Source of the DNA: Plasmodiophora brassicae
Taxonomy: Eukaryota; Endomyxa; Phytomyxea; Plasmodiophorida; Plasmodiophoridae
DNA: 64,000 nt
Assembly (NCBI GenBank): GCA_039704465.1
Contig: JASFAU010000006.1
Coordinates: forward strand, 744,001 to 808,000
Direction of reading: 5' to 3'
Shown one piece after another: positions 45,557 to 59,282 of this stretch. Numbering within the stretch: position 1 is the first letter of the stretch; each line of letters opens with the position of its first letter. The position numbers were made by a program, and so were the translations under genes. A model generated the notes under the pieces. It made no database searches. It was not told the origin of the DNA and saw only the letters and a program-made list of their open reading frames with translations.

Positions 45557-48500
45557 ATGCACTTGCGATCGCTGCCCGTTCCTGGTGTTGATTCCTGACG
45601 GCGGCCGTATAGGCTTCAGGCGCCTGGATGGATACCTGGCCATTGCCGAATCGCGTCGCCGGCTGTACTCGTTGTTGACCCAGATGAATGAGTTTGTCGG
45701 CCAGACTGTGTTCGCCACTGTCGAATATGGTCGTGAAGTGATGCCGAAAATGCTGTTGGCCGAAGTCGTCGGCAGTGGCGGTGACCAGGGCAAGATCGAC
45801 AAGGCGTTCGAGCTGATGGTGGCTATTCACAAGTGGGTTGGCAATGCCAGATCATTGCTAGGGCTCGATTTGCCTAATGTGGAATCTCTGCCGCTCACTC
45901 GCGATGCCGAGGAATGTGCAAGACTCGCACATCTGTCTGCGTTACCACATGGTAATTTCCGCTGATGCGTCAAAGAATTGTCCCGCTAATGAGGTCCCAA
46001 AGACGCTGTAGAACCAGTTTCAGGAGTTGGTACTTCTGCGGCAGAGACTTATTTACCGCCCCCTGGCGATGAAGAATCGCCCGTCAACTGGCTTGAGGCA
46101 ACCTGTGGCCGACTTGAGCGCGTTGGCGTTGATGGTGCTGCAGTTATGCCTGCACAACACCTTTACGAAGCGGTCGTTAAGGTCGGGAGACATTCTTTTT
46201 AGAGCCTCTCTCTCTCTTCTTATTGATGCCCTGCATCAGATCTTGTGCTCTACAAAAACAGATGACGAAATCCAAATGGAGCTATTCGATTTAATCGGCA
46301 TCGAAGGGTTTGATGATATTTCTCAGATCATTGAACGGCGTCAAGCAATTCGATCAGCGTCTCGTGCTGGCTGCCAGGTCACTGGCGGGTCACTGGCTGC
46401 TGTTCCGCATTCATCGGTTAGCCGCGATGCCCCATTTTATCGAATTAGTTAAGCTGATATTCCCTACCGGCCAGGTTACTGTCACATCTCGCGGCTCAAA
46501 ACAGCAGTTCAGACGCAAACGACAGGAACAGAGAAAGATGATGAGAGGGACACGTCCGGACGTCAACGCCAAACTGGTATGACGTTTGTCTGCTCCATTT
46601 GCGCTAATTCGTTTCTCACGAAATGAACAGACTGCAGCTGAATCGGAAGTGTCTCCTCTTGACGCCCTTAGAAGGGCTGATTTCGGAATTGGCAATCAGC
46701 GGGTAACGTTGCCGACCGGTACCACACGTGAAACCTTCGAAGGCTGGGAACAGGTTTGCTTCTATGAATGCTAAACTTTGATTGTCATCCTAAACCTCGG
46801 ATTCAGATCAGCATTCCTGCTGTCATGCCACCTGATAAGTCGACTTTTGAATCCACCCTGATATCAATAGCGCAGCTTGACGTATGGGCGCGTCCAGCGT
46901 TCAGAGAGGTCACTCTCTTCAACCGCATGCAATCGCGCTGCTTTGAACCAGCCTACCGATCCAACGAGAACTTGCTGATCTGCGCCCCGACTGGGGCAGG
47001 TAATGTCTTGAAATGCTTTCGCCATGTGGCAACGACGATCACTCAGGTATCGTCCATTTTCCTATAGGCAAGACAAATGTAGCATTGTTATGCGTTCTAC
47101 ACGAAATCAAGCAGCACGTTCCTGCCGACATAAAGGGTGCTGTCATTCCGGGTTCAGTGTCAGCGGACATGTTCAAAGTAGGGGATGCTTCCATCGTACA
47201 CTTGATGGTGCAGGTTGCTGACTGTGCAGTAGGTTGTCTATGTCGCCCCAATGAAAGCGTTAGCTCAGGAGATTGTCGCCAAGTTTTCACGCGCGCTGTC
47301 GTTTCTTAAGATTTTGGTGCGAGAGCTGACAGGAGATATGCAGCTCAGTAAGAAGGAAATCGAAGAAACCCATATCATTGTACGTTGCCCAATTTGGCGT
47401 TGCAGATGTCGAAACTGATTATGAAATAGGTCACAACACCTGAGAAATGGGATGTCATCACTAGGAAGAGCAACGATTTTATCTCACTCGTCCGTCTCCT
47501 CATATTTGATGAGGTAACACGATGTTATTCGACAAAGGTCCAGTGTGATTGAAGCGTCTCGTCACGACTTCCAGGTCCATATCCTGCACGATACGCGAGG
47601 GTCCGTTATCGAAATATTGGTCGCCAGAACGATCCGTCAGGTTGAGTCTTCGCAATCTATGATTCGTATCGTCGGCCTCAGTGCTACATTGCCCAACTAT
47701 GCGGACGTCGCTGCATTCCTTCGAGTTAACCCGCAAACAGGTTTGTGTTACGTTTGTCTCGCCCATAACATTCTATTCCGATTGAGACATCTTCAGGGTT
47801 GCTTGTATTCGACCCATCATACCGCCCCGTCCCACTATCCCAAACGTATATCGGAATATCGCATCCTAACGCTGCGCGGCGAGCGCTTCTTCTGAATTCG
47901 ATATGTTACGACAAGCTTGTTGCTGCCCTGGAATCTGGTTTCCAGGTCTGATATTTATCGGCATGTTCCGCAATTGATGCTAAACATTTTCTTGGAACAT
48001 GGTTCAGGTGATGATCTTCGTTCATTCACGAAAGGATACAGCGGCTACCGCTGAAGCGATGATCGAGCGTGCAACGGAGAACGAAACTCTGCATCTCCTG
48101 GAGTCTTCTACTCAAGGCGCCGCCAGAGCGAAGTTTGCAAAAGTGAGTTGCCCAGCTAGTTATCCCCAGATCGATCGTAAACGGTTTGCAGTGTGGGAGT
48201 CCTGAACTACGAAAGGTGGCGTCATTTGGAATCGGCATCCATCACGCAGGCATGCTTCGTGAAGATCGACGCCTTGTCGAATCGCATTTTGAGAGTGGTG
48301 TCTTGCGGGTCATTTGTACAACAGCGACATTAGCCTGGGGTAGGTACTTCCAGTTGCCTCTTAGCGGTTGTTCTGACAGCATCGGTACTTAGGTGTCAAT
48401 TTACCTGCTCACACGTACTAAGGGTTGTACTTTCGTAACCTTGCGTGTGCTCTAAGCAAGTTTGTTTGACAGGGTCATCATTAAAGGGACACAGATCTAT

Positions 48501-51500
48501 GATGCACAGCAAGGTGGGTACGTGGACCTATCAATGCTGGACGTCATGCAGATCTTCGGTCGTGCTGGGCGTCCTCAGTACGACACGTCTGGAGAAGGGA
48601 TTATCATCACGACTCATGACAAACTCGCACACTACCTCCGCCTGTTGACCCATCAGATGCCAATCGAAAGTCGTCTGATTGAGACGCTGGCGGACAACCT
48701 CAATGCCGAAATCAACCTTGGAACGGTCGCCAACGTCCAGGAAGCACTGAGATGGATTCGGTACACGTATCTGTATATCCGCATGCTGAGGAACCCCATG
48801 CACTACGGGGTCGAATATGCTGAAATTCAACATGACCCTACCCTTGCCGGACGATGCAGAATGCTGATCGACGATGCCGTTGCGAGGCTGGTCGAGTGTC
48901 GTATGCTGAAAGTGCCCGTTGGGTCAGATCTATTCTTTCCAACTGACCTCGGCCGCACTGCATCGTTCTTCTACGTGTCTCACTGGTCCATTGAGCTTTA
49001 CAATAAGCGTCTGAGCGCTACCACAGTGGATGACGACGTCATTCTTAATGTGATCGCTGATTCGCGGGAGTTCGCACAAGTAGGTCACTTCTTGAAGCTC
49101 GTTTCCGTGCATTTGCTAACAGTCAAACAGCTCAAGCTTCGTAACGAAGAAATCCCCGATCTGGAAGACCTTCGACAGCAATCATGCCCAGTTGAGGTTA
49201 CCCATCTGCTGGATACCCGGGATAAGGTCAACATTCTTCTTCAAGCGTACATCTCTCGGCATCGGGTTACAATGCCATCTTTGTCGTCAGATACGAACTA
49301 TGTCATTCAAAGGTACGAATGTGAAGGTGAACGATTGCTTCCAAGTCATTGACTTGTACGGGACGCAGTGCTGGGCGGATTTGTCGTGCTCTCTTTGAGA
49401 TCGCTTTGAAGAGAGGATGGAGCCACTTGTCTTTGCGCCTGCTCGCTTTCTGTAAAATGATAGACAAGCGCATGTGGGATTTCGAGACACCACTTCGCCA
49501 GTTCCCTTCTGCTATCAACATGGAACTCGCGCATCAAATCGAAGAGCGCGGGCTGACGTTCTCGCGAATCATCGAACTCGGTACTGCTGAACTTGGCGAG
49601 CTGTTACCATCCCGAGGACAAGGATCCGTTGTTAAGAAAATGGCACGTTGTGTACCACGTCTGTTCATCGAATGGAGGATCCAACCGATCAACCATACCG
49701 TGTGCCGGTCAGATCACTGCAGAATCGTTTGCTCGACTTTTGTTTAATGGCTTGCTTAGAGTCCACTTGGATCTGCGCCCTGACTTTCACTGGGCAGAAA
49801 GATTTCATGGCTATGTCCAGATCTTCCGGCTACTGGCATTTGAAAGCGATTCGTTTGAAGGCGTTCATCACGCCGAAGAGATCATCTTTCACAGGGCGGA
49901 TTTCGAAAATGGATTGTATGAGGTGGACTTCTATGTGTCAGTCGCCGATGGAGCGGCGCTGCCGGAAAATCTGTTCGTCTCGGTAGACAGCGATATTTGG
50001 ATCGGGTCTGAAACCGCTGAACGAATTTCCTTCGATGGCGTTGTATTACCTGATCCAAGTTTGTCGTGGGGATTGCCCGCGCTAGAAACTGGGACTAATA
50101 TCCTTGCAGGTCCTCCCCACACCACTCTGCTGGATTTGCATCCATTACCAGTTACGGCGTTAAACAACCGTCAGTTCGAGAAGCTCTACTCCTTTGGACA
50201 GGTTCCTCTTCGTTCGCTGTTGTTGTTCTTCCCGGCAGCCTCTGACGGTATTCGCACAGTTCAACACGGTCCAGACGCAGTGCTTCCACGTCATGTACCA
50301 CATGGATAGCAATGTTCTCCTTGGTGCTCCGACTGGTTCCGGCAAGACAATCGTAGCCGAGCTTGCAATTTTAAAGCTGTTTCGGGATCAACCGGACCAA
50401 ACGTTAGGATTTCGTATTGTATCGGCAACGGGTTTATATGCTGACCCTTCGGCACACAGTGTGATCTACATTGCGCCTCTGAAAGCCTTGGCACGGGAAC
50501 GACTAATCGGCTGGAGGCTGTCTCTCGGCAGGATTCTAGGCGTCAAAATCGTTGAAATCACTGGTTCGTGCGCCGCATTGCTGTTTGTACGCTCGCTGAC
50601 GCGTTTCGTCCAGGTGATGTGTCCCCTACGAGTGCGGAGCTTCGCGGTGCTCGTATCCTCGTGACAACCCCGGAGAAGATGGATAGCATGTCAAGAAAGT
50701 GGCGGACGCGCTCCTACCTTCGCCAATGTGGCCTCGTTATTATTGACGAAATCCACCTTCTGGGTGCAGATCGCGGTCCCGTTCTCGAGGTCATCGTCTC
50801 GCGTCTCCGTTCGATGTCTGCGTCAACTTCGTCGCCTATACGTATTGTTGGACTGTCTACATCGCTTGCGAACCCTGATGACGTCGTCGATTGGCTGAAC
50901 ATTGATCCCCGTGCCGTCTACAACTTCCATCCAGTCGTCAGGCCGACATCTCTGTCTGTCCATATTGCCGGTAGTTTCCCCAAGGTCATTTGTTGGTTTC
51001 GCATATTAAACGTGCTCCTTAGGCTACCCCGGTTCGCGACATTACTGCCCGCGAATGCAGATGCTTAACAAGCCCACGTACGCGTCCATCATGGCGTATT
51101 CTCACGATAAGCCTGCAATCGTATTCGTTTCGTCCCGGCGGCAAACGCGTCTGACCGCGTTGGGAATCATATCGTTGGCCATTGCGGACGGCCATCCATA
51201 CAAGTTTCTGCATATCAGCACAGCCGACCTTCAACAGGTAACTTCGGCTGGTTCCAATGAATTCGCCGTCTTGACAGCGATACCCAGGTGCTTACCAGTG
51301 TCTCCGATGTCAATCTACGTCAGACTCTCGAATTCGGAATCGGCCTTCATCACGCTGGCCTGCAGGATCATGACCGCCGTCTTGTGGAAAGCATGTTTTC
51401 AGCCGGACAGATCCAGGTCCTGGTTTGTACATCGACGTTAGCATGGGGTACGTTTGCCATGGTAAAGGACGTGTCGCCGCTGACGTTTCGCGTCAGGTGT

Positions 51501-53250
51501 CAACCTACCAGCTCATCTGTGCGTTATCAAAGGAACCGAATACTACGACGCGGCGAAAAACAAATACGTGGACTATCCCATAACTGATATCATTCAAATG
51601 ATGGGCCGAGCAGGCCGTCCTCAGTACAAGGACTCAGAAGCACACGCTTGCGTCCTTGTGCATCAACCGAAGAAGGCGTTCTACATGAAGTTCTTGTACT
51701 CTCCTTTCCCTGTGGAGTCATCGTTGGCGGGCGCACTACATGATCACATTAACGCTGAAGTCCAAGGAGGCACCTTGCGTTCAGTTTCTGACTGTGTCGA
51801 TTACCTGTCGTGGACGTTCCTCTTCCGCAGGTTGACCAAGAATCCCACCTACTATGGATTGAAAGACTCGAGCCCGGAAGGTGTCGATATGGCCGCGGGT
51901 TGTGTTGTCCGAATTTCTAACCCGGCGTGCAACCTAGGAATACGGTCGTTTCTACTGAAAACAATAACCCAAGCCCTGTGTGATCTGCGGGACGCAGGCT
52001 GTATCCAGTTCGATGAACAAGAAGGGAAAGTTGGCCCTCTTGAGCTAGGCGGCATTGCATCGTTCTACTACCTGAAGTTCAAAACTGTCGGCGTCTGGCG
52101 TCGTGATATGACTGCGAACATGAACATCGTCGATGTTTGCGACCTGTTGGCATCCGCCTGCGAGTTCGATGAACTACCTGTGCGGCACAGCGAAGACGAT
52201 ACTAACGCCAGACTAGCGAAATCATGTCGATGGCAATCGATTCGGACGCCTGACCCTCAATCCCCGCATTTCAAAGCGTTCGTGCTCATCCAGGCACATC
52301 TTCAAAGACTGCCGCTGCCTGTTGTGGACTACGTGACCGACACCAAGACCGTTCTTGACCAGGTAAGTCGCCTCGGAATATAATTTCTGCCTTGTAACGA
52401 ACGAATCGAATGCCCTAGGCGAAGCGAGTTCTGCAGGCTATGTTGACGCTGGCCACGTCAGAGTACATGGCAGAGACAGCGCTCAGCATTATCTCGCTAA
52501 TGCAGTGTATTCACCAGGCTCGTACAGGTGGGCATCCTTACGGTGTATGCATTGTGCCCCGTCACTAACAGTGCATATGCTTACAGAGGACGCAAATGAT
52601 TGCTCTGTGCTTCCGCTTCCAAGTTCCACTTTGAACTGGCTTACGCGTCGGAACGTCAAGCGTAAGCCGGGACGTTTCGCGGTTCGGTGCTCAATGCTGA
52701 CGTCATTCGGCGACAGTCCGCGATATACTCGAGATGGCACACAGTAATACGCTTACGAAGATGCTGAAGGGACACAACAACGTCGACGTCGCCGTGAGCC
52801 CCGGCTGACCTCATTTGCTCCGGTTCCGTGCTCTTATGGCTTGTGCAGGCTGTGGAGAAGTGTGTCGCTACTCTGCCTTACGCCCGCTTCACCTACGAAG
52901 TGGCGCCGGATCTGGCGTCCCTATCCGTCACAACAACGGTTTCCTGCGGTCGTTCGAATACCCTGAATGAAAGCACTTCGGTCAGTCGTTGCGTTTCAAG
53001 TGCCCCTGCGCGTCACGTGACACGTGTGTAGTGGTATATTGTGGTGACCCGTTTGGGCCGCATCTGCGCGTTTGGTCGAATACCCGCTCGCCGGGAATCG
53101 ACCGTAACCTTGCCGCTTCGAAACATCGCCGCTGACAGCAGCTCATCGGAGGCACCTGTTGACCCCATGATCCACCTCGTTTCGGACACGTATCTGGGCT
53201 TGGACGTCACCGTCGAGATGCATCTACCACGTCCCAGCAACGGCAGCTAA
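45557..53250 (+). CDS. ASCC3: ASCC3/Slh1-type double-cassette Ski2-like RNA helicase
   Basis: Roughly 30 short-intron exons. N-terminal helical region: [17 protein letters not shown]. First cassette: [10 protein letters not shown] and, after an intron inside Walker [29 protein letters not shown] then HILHDTRGS (DEVH box split by an intron); [38 protein letters not shown]; winged helix, then Sec63 part [20 protein letters not shown]. Second cassette: [69 protein letters not shown], then ELPVRHSED and [12 protein letters not shown], which distinguish ASCC3 from Brr2. ASCC3/Slh1 splits collided ribosomes (RQC-trigger complex) and helps DNA alkylation repair. The stop is at 53250; the first exon is not pinned, and 45557 is the earliest plausible ATG. 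Confidence 0.87.
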
Positions 53251-53321
53251 TATTCTACACATATGGACCTACGTAGGAACAAGAGACGGCGCGATGTAAT
53301 GAGGAATCGCACAACGCTGTT

Positions 53322-53957
53322 TCAGAAGGCCGTTGCCCCCAGGTTGATGCCACTGCGCTGCAACGGTCCATACCAGCACGCCTGCATGCACTTGGCTTCC
53401 GTCTCGAACATGTTGAGGCCGCCCATGCACCCGCCCCAGGTGAATTGGGTACATGCGCCCTCCTTGTACGAGAAGCCGTACCGCGTGTAGTTGCCCGTGC
53501 ACGGGCCGTGCTCCGGCTTTGGTGCACAGTACTCGAAGAACGGGTCATTGCCGTACAGGTAGCTGATCATATCCAGCACGTACGGGTTGATGGCATTGTC
53601 GTCATCATCATCATCCGCTGGCGGCTTCGTTTCGGTCGCGGCCCCCGCATTCGGCTGATCGTCATTCCAGTCGTCTCCCCAATCGCTTGTCTCGCCTGCG
53701 ACCTTAACCGGGTCGGCCGTAGGCTCAACGGTCGGGATACCTTGCTGAGGTGGTTCGGTGGGAACAGGCGGTTCGGTAGGGGCAGGCGGTTCGGTAGGGG
53801 CAGGCGGTTCGGTAGGGACAGGCGGTTCCGTTGGCGGCGTGTCGTCCTTCGCGGCCTGTTTACCCGAAAAGCCCCATGTTTCGAACTCGAACGACTGCGC
53901 CGACGCGACGAGCAGGACGACCACGACGACGCCAGCGAGAGCAGAGCACCTGTACAT
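53322..53957 (-). CDS. Secreted Kunitz/BPTI-type protease inhibitor with TEPP repeat
   Basis: 211 residues, no intron. Starts MYRCSALAG with a strong sign of secretion (VVVVLLVASAQS). A Pro/Thr/Glu-rich region with five PTEPPx(P/A) units (53756-53860) and an acidic Asp run (DDDDDD) lead to one Kunitz domain: CAPKPEHGPCTGNYTRYGF, GACTQFTWGGCMGGLNMF, KCMQAC, with all six cysteines in BPTI spacing. The residue after the second Cys (P1) is Thr, unlike the Lys/Arg of trypsin inhibitors, so specificity may be for other serine proteases or it may act as a non-inhibitory binder. In a host-associated organism this would be an effector candidate. Confidence 0.87.
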   Translation of the reverse strand: MYRCSALAGVVVVVLLVASAQSFEFETWGFSGKQAAKDDTPPTEPPVPTEPPAPTEPPAPTEPPVPTEPPQQGIPTVEPTADPVKVAGETSDWGDDWNDDQPNAGAATETKPPADDDDDDNAINPYVLDMISYLYGNDPFFEYCAPKPEHGPCTGNYTRYGFSYKEGACTQFTWGGCMGGLNMFETEAKCMQACWYGPLQRSGINLGATAF

Positions 53958-54074
53958 GACCCCAACGACAACTGTCGGCAGGCGATCGTACCAGATGGCT
54001 ATGTTAACGCCAGTGAGGGATCGCATACGGTCACTCAACGATACATATATTGAGAAGGTCTTGCGGCGAGCACA

Positions 54075-55460
<1,386 letters not shown>

Positions 55461-55474
55461 CCTACTTACAATCT

Positions 55475-55939
55475 TCAACGGTTGATACCTAGAGGGTAGA
55501 ACGAACGTCTCTCCCCCGACAACGTTCTTGCGAAACCTGTCCCACCCGCGTTACTGATGAAAGAGAGGGCGTGATGCCAGGATGGGACGGCATACCCGTC
55601 TCGGTACTGGAAGTACTGTACCTGCTCGTCTGTCGTCGACCCAGTATGGGACGACGACGGCGAGGCAGGTCGCTCTGTCGGGGATTCAACGGCATGAGAG
55701 CCCTGAGCAGGCGTCAGCGTCCTTTCGAGGGCCAGACACAATCCCACTACCGCGTGAGTGGTAGGTACACTCCCTTGGCCCGTATCCGTCGTTGTCAACG
55801 GCGATGCCACGATCGGCGACACGCCCATGACACGATGGAGGCGGGCGGACGATCCCGCCGGCGACGAACCTAGGTTGGCCCGGCGGACGACGACGTCGTC
55901 CGCCTTCACCTGCGCATGGGTCCGAGGACAGGCCGGCAT
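55475..55939 (-). CDS. Doubtful ORF, hypothetical Ser/Thr/Pro-rich
   Basis: 154 residues, intronless, starting [15 protein letters not shown] and ending FYPLGINR just 15 bp before the kinase start. Low-complexity Ser/Thr/Pro composition and no recognisable domain. It could be an upstream exon or 5' leader ORF of the MAP kinase, or not a gene at all. The rest of 55940-56561 shows only GC-rich promoter-like DNA between two divergent units. Confidence 0.25.
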   Translation of the reverse strand: MPACPRTHAQVKADDVVVRRANLGSSPAGSSARLHRVMGVSPIVASPLTTTDTGQGSVPTTHAVVGLCLALERTLTPAQGSHAVESPTERPASPSSSHTGSTTDEQVQYFQYRDGYAVPSWHHALSFISNAGGTGFARTLSGERRSFYPLGINR

Positions 55940-56561
55940 CCACCTGAGCCCTCGGGCCTCACCTCATCCGGGTTCGCGACCGCACACCGCTTCCGGCGAC
56001 GCGCGCCCTCCGTGCTCTGTCGATCGATGCCCCGGGCCACCCGTCTCCCAAAAATGATGCAGCCGCTCGGTTCACACCGCCGCTGCACACCGCGCCGCGC
56101 CGCGGTGGGGCCCGATATACTCCGCAGCCACTGGGCGCTGCAGCACCACGGCGGGCGGCAAACGGCGCGCCCGGCGCGTCATACTGCGCCAGGCCTTTCT
56201 GTCGGGCAGCGTTCACGCACGTTGGGTTGCCAACCCGACGCCTGACGTCCAGGCGACATGCGGTCCTGCCGGTGTATTGTAATCCCTCGTGGCGAGTGTA
56301 GACGTGCTGCTGATCCATGATGGTGGTTGTGGGGTGATGACGCGGGCGCGCGGCCCCGGCCCGACGAGTGTCACTGCGCGCGCGCTCCCGTGGACGGGAT
56401 GGTTGACCGTCGGGGTGATTGCGTGACCAGTGTCCGCTGAAAAATTGCGCAGCGTCGCCCCGACTGCGGCGACCGCGTTGGCGTGCCGCTGTCAGTCAGT
56501 TGGCGCCTTTGTCCCGCGGTGCGGTGTCGACCGCGGAAGGAATAGGTCTGTCTGCCGCGTC

Positions 56562-56915
56562 ATGCAGCAGTGGAGGCCGATGCCGCCGCTGTCGCGTTCC
56601 GCACTGGTCCGGAGGCCCGTCGAGCTGGAGCCGATTCTCGAGTCGCGCCCGATGATGGAGACCCCCAGGCCGCAGGTCGAGCACCAGGAGACGCCGCAGG
56701 ATCGCAACCGGAGACGTGTGGCAGCGCGCGTCCTGCGAATCAGGGACCTGGACGCGACCGAGGTCGAGAGCATTCGCCAGCAGCACGTCCCGCGACCCAA
56801 GATGTATCCCGGGTGGCAACGCGCGTACGTCGTCGCGCTGTACACGGCGATCCAGGCGGTGGCCGTCTCCCTCACCACGCTGATCACGCGAATGCGAGTA
56901 CGTCGCCCGTCATAA
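56562..56915 (+). CDS. Small membrane protein, hypothetical
   Basis: 117 residues, intronless, starting MQQWRPMPP. Arg-rich and Glu/Gln-rich N-terminus (DRNRRRVAARVLRI), then a C-terminal TM helix (AYVVALYTAIQAVAVSLTTL) with a basic end RMRVRRPS. Tail-anchored topology is likely. No family recognised. An upstream in-frame Met at 56430 gives a longer form. Convergent with the next gene, 213 bp away. Confidence 0.45.
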   Translation: MQQWRPMPPLSRSALVRRPVELEPILESRPMMETPRPQVEHQETPQDRNRRRVAARVLRIRDLDATEVESIRQQHVPRPKMYPGWQRAYVVALYTAIQAVAVSLTTLITRMRVRRPS

Positions 56916-57127
56916 CATGGCCCCATATGCATTGGCGACAGTCTGGGTGTTGTCTGGTTCGTAACACGCTGTGCGCTTGCTGGCCCGCTGAACGTCAGCG
57001 GAGCGGCCGCCTGCGGGTTCATTCCCGCTTCTGTCGTGTCGCGACGGGACAGTCGCACGCAGTCATCACCGCCAACGCATCGTTTACGAAATGAAACATG
57101 AACACCGTTGGCCCCAATTGTATGTCG

Positions 57128-57490
57128 TCATTTGAAGTCGTGGATCGAGTGATAGCCACGGGCTGGTGGTGCTCGCGTCCTGGTAGACGAGCGACGCTCG
57201 GTCGGTGGCGGATCAGCACCGGCTGGGGGCTGCGTCGCAGCAGGCGCGCCCAGCCCTCCAGGCGGTGTCCGATAGAACATGAACAGGACCAAGGCGACGA
57301 TGGACCCGTTCGCGAGCCCGAGCAACAAGACCAGCAGCAACGCCAGCGCGAAATGCTGCGGACGGACAGGCGTCCCCATGATCGTCGCGTGCGGTATGCC
57401 AAACCAGTCCGCGTTCAGGAACGAATCCAGCGTCGGCTCCGGCGTCGTCGGCGCTGGCGCCGCCCGCGGCGCCGATATCCGCTGCATCAC
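57128..57490 (-). CDS. Small single-pass membrane protein, hypothetical
   Basis: 120 residues, no intron: MMQRISAPRAAPAPTT leader, one strong TM helix (FALALLLVLLLGLANGSIVA, then LVLFMFY), and a Pro/Arg-rich tail ending YHSIHDFK. No homology recognised. Good codon use for this genome suggests it is real. 57491-57799 holds no feature. Confidence 0.5.
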   Translation of the reverse strand: MMQRISAPRAAPAPTTPEPTLDSFLNADWFGIPHATIMGTPVRPQHFALALLLVLLLGLANGSIVALVLFMFYRTPPGGLGAPAATQPPAGADPPPTERRSSTRTRAPPARGYHSIHDFK

Positions 57491-57799
57491 ACGTCAGAGA
57501 ACCGTCACCTTGGGTTCCCCGGGGCGCCCATCATCTCACCCGTGCCGACGTCCGCCTCGTCGCCGTCACGCCCGCCTCGTCGTCCGGCACGATCTCGCCG
57601 TTGACAATCCTCGGCATCGCCTCCCCCCGACCTAATTATTGCGAATGGGGCGCATGCGGACTAACGACGACGTGGTCGTGTGTGAATTGTGGCCGATCGC
57701 TGATGATCGGCGACACAGACGGCACAGTAACGCAATAATAGGCGGGTTCACATGTTCACCAAGGTCGCGCATGGCAGGCGGCACACACCCGCGCAGCGA

Positions 57800-59003
57800 T
57801 CAGGGGCGGGGCGGGGACTTCGGCGCGGGCCTCTGCCTCAGCTCCTGGATGCGCTGGGTCGCCTTGGAGTGCCCGCCCGACAGGTAGCTGTCGATACGGC
57901 GCTTCGTCCCGCCGAACTCGCTGCTCTTGAACTCCTTCTTGCGTTCGGCGGTCCTGGCTGGGGACCACATGGTGCCGCCGACACGCGCGTCCCCGACAGG
58001 TGTCGTGGCCAGCGGAGGAAGGGGCCCTGTGGGACCCGCGTCAGGATGGGGAAACGCGCGCGCGCGCGCGCTCCTGACACGTACCCCTCTTCATCTCCCA
58101 GCCAATCGGTCGCTTCAGGCTTTCCTGCAGGTCGAACCTGGGTTTGGGTTTCGCTTTGGCCGCCGATGACGGTTGAGGGTTCGGCGGTTTCCTGGCGCTG
58201 ATGGGGGCACGGGCCGCATCGTGCACGTTCGCAGCCGTGTTGCCATCTGCACCCAGATCGTCTTCGCTGATTAGGGAACGGGCCCAAGAGCAGCAAGTAC
58301 GTACACCACCTTGGTTCTGCGACGCATCCGGCGAGATTTCCTCGTAGGCCTCGATCGCGATCTTCCTGTACGTCGCGATGGCGACGTCATAGACCAGCGG
58401 GTCCCCGACGACGCCCGCGTCGCTTCCCGTCTTGTCCACGGGTCCATCGTCGACGTCCTCCGATTGCACCGCTGCGGAAACCTCAGGCCCGTCTTGGTCC
58501 TCCTCGGCTGCCTCGTCGGCCCTTGGTTCATCGGCCAGGACAGCCGCCTCCTCCTGTTCGCCGCCTTCTCGACCATCGCCTGCATCACTCGCTTCGACAG
58601 ACTCGCGTGGGCTCGGCTCCTCCTCGGCCGATTCCGACGCGAGTGTATCGACCGCCGCTGCCGGTGCGCTTCCTGGAGCGACCGTCGCGTCACCTGCGGC
58701 CTGCTCCACCGGGCGCTCGCATACACCCTCTTCGCTAACGCCCATCGCCTTCTGGGCCTCGCTAGCAGGCGAGGCGCGTTCTGCTGCTGCTGCTTCGTCG
58801 GCCGTCCTGGACGCGCCAGCCAGTATCTCCTCAATGATATCCACCGACTGGCACATCAACGTCAGCACCCGGGGGCCCGTGTGTGTGTGTTTGTGTGGAC
58901 CAGCGCCCCTGACCTTCATATTGGCGCGCACGCCACGCGCCTTCGCCAGCGCCTGCAGGTCGCGACGCGACAGCGCCTCCAGCTGGTCGCGCGTCTCCCC
59001 CAT
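57800..59003 (-). CDS. NuSAP-like spindle protein (SAP/Rho-N-like start, NUSAP C-motif)
   Basis: The frame from MGETRDQLEALSRRDLQALA has an N-terminal SAP-type helix pair interrupted by an intron (about 58911-58848); splicing gives ALAKARGVRANMKSVDIIEE. A long acidic Ala/Glu/Asp region follows (residues about 45-215). Near the C-terminus is FDLQESLKRPIGWEMKRG, joined over a 57-nt intron (about 58084-58028) to PLPPL, matching the NuSAP signature 'FDLxxSLxxPLxYxPHxGxLxP'. The terminal part is basic (RTAERKKEFKSSEF, KATQRIQELRQRP), ending at 57800. NuSAP binds and bundles spindle microtubules and DNA in animals. A cluster of GC dinucleotides (CGCGCGCGCG) sits in the last intron. The N-terminal SAP similarity is short, so the call rests mainly on the C-motif. 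Confidence 0.6.
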
Positions 59004-59282
59004 CGCCGGTTGCGGACGCCCCGTCCGTCACCGATCGTCGTGCCGGCGGATCTCTCGCACAATGAATATATCGCCGCGCGCGCTCTCTACGTGACGCGTC
59101 CACCAGACGGCCCCGACCGCGATCCGAGGCGCTCGTGACGCGCGTAACGTTGGCCGACGGGTGCCCCCGCGCGGCGGCCGCCCATGCGGGTTCAGCGACG
59201 CGGCCGGGGCGGCACCGCGCACGACGGATCTGACGTGTCGGCCTAGGTAGGTAGATCGGCGCGCACGCCATCAGCGTGTGTA

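Noticed and set aside
45557..53250. Brr2/SNRNP200 as the identity of the helicase
   Set aside because: [21 protein letters not shown] and [17 protein letters not shown] follow ASCC3 rather than Brr2.
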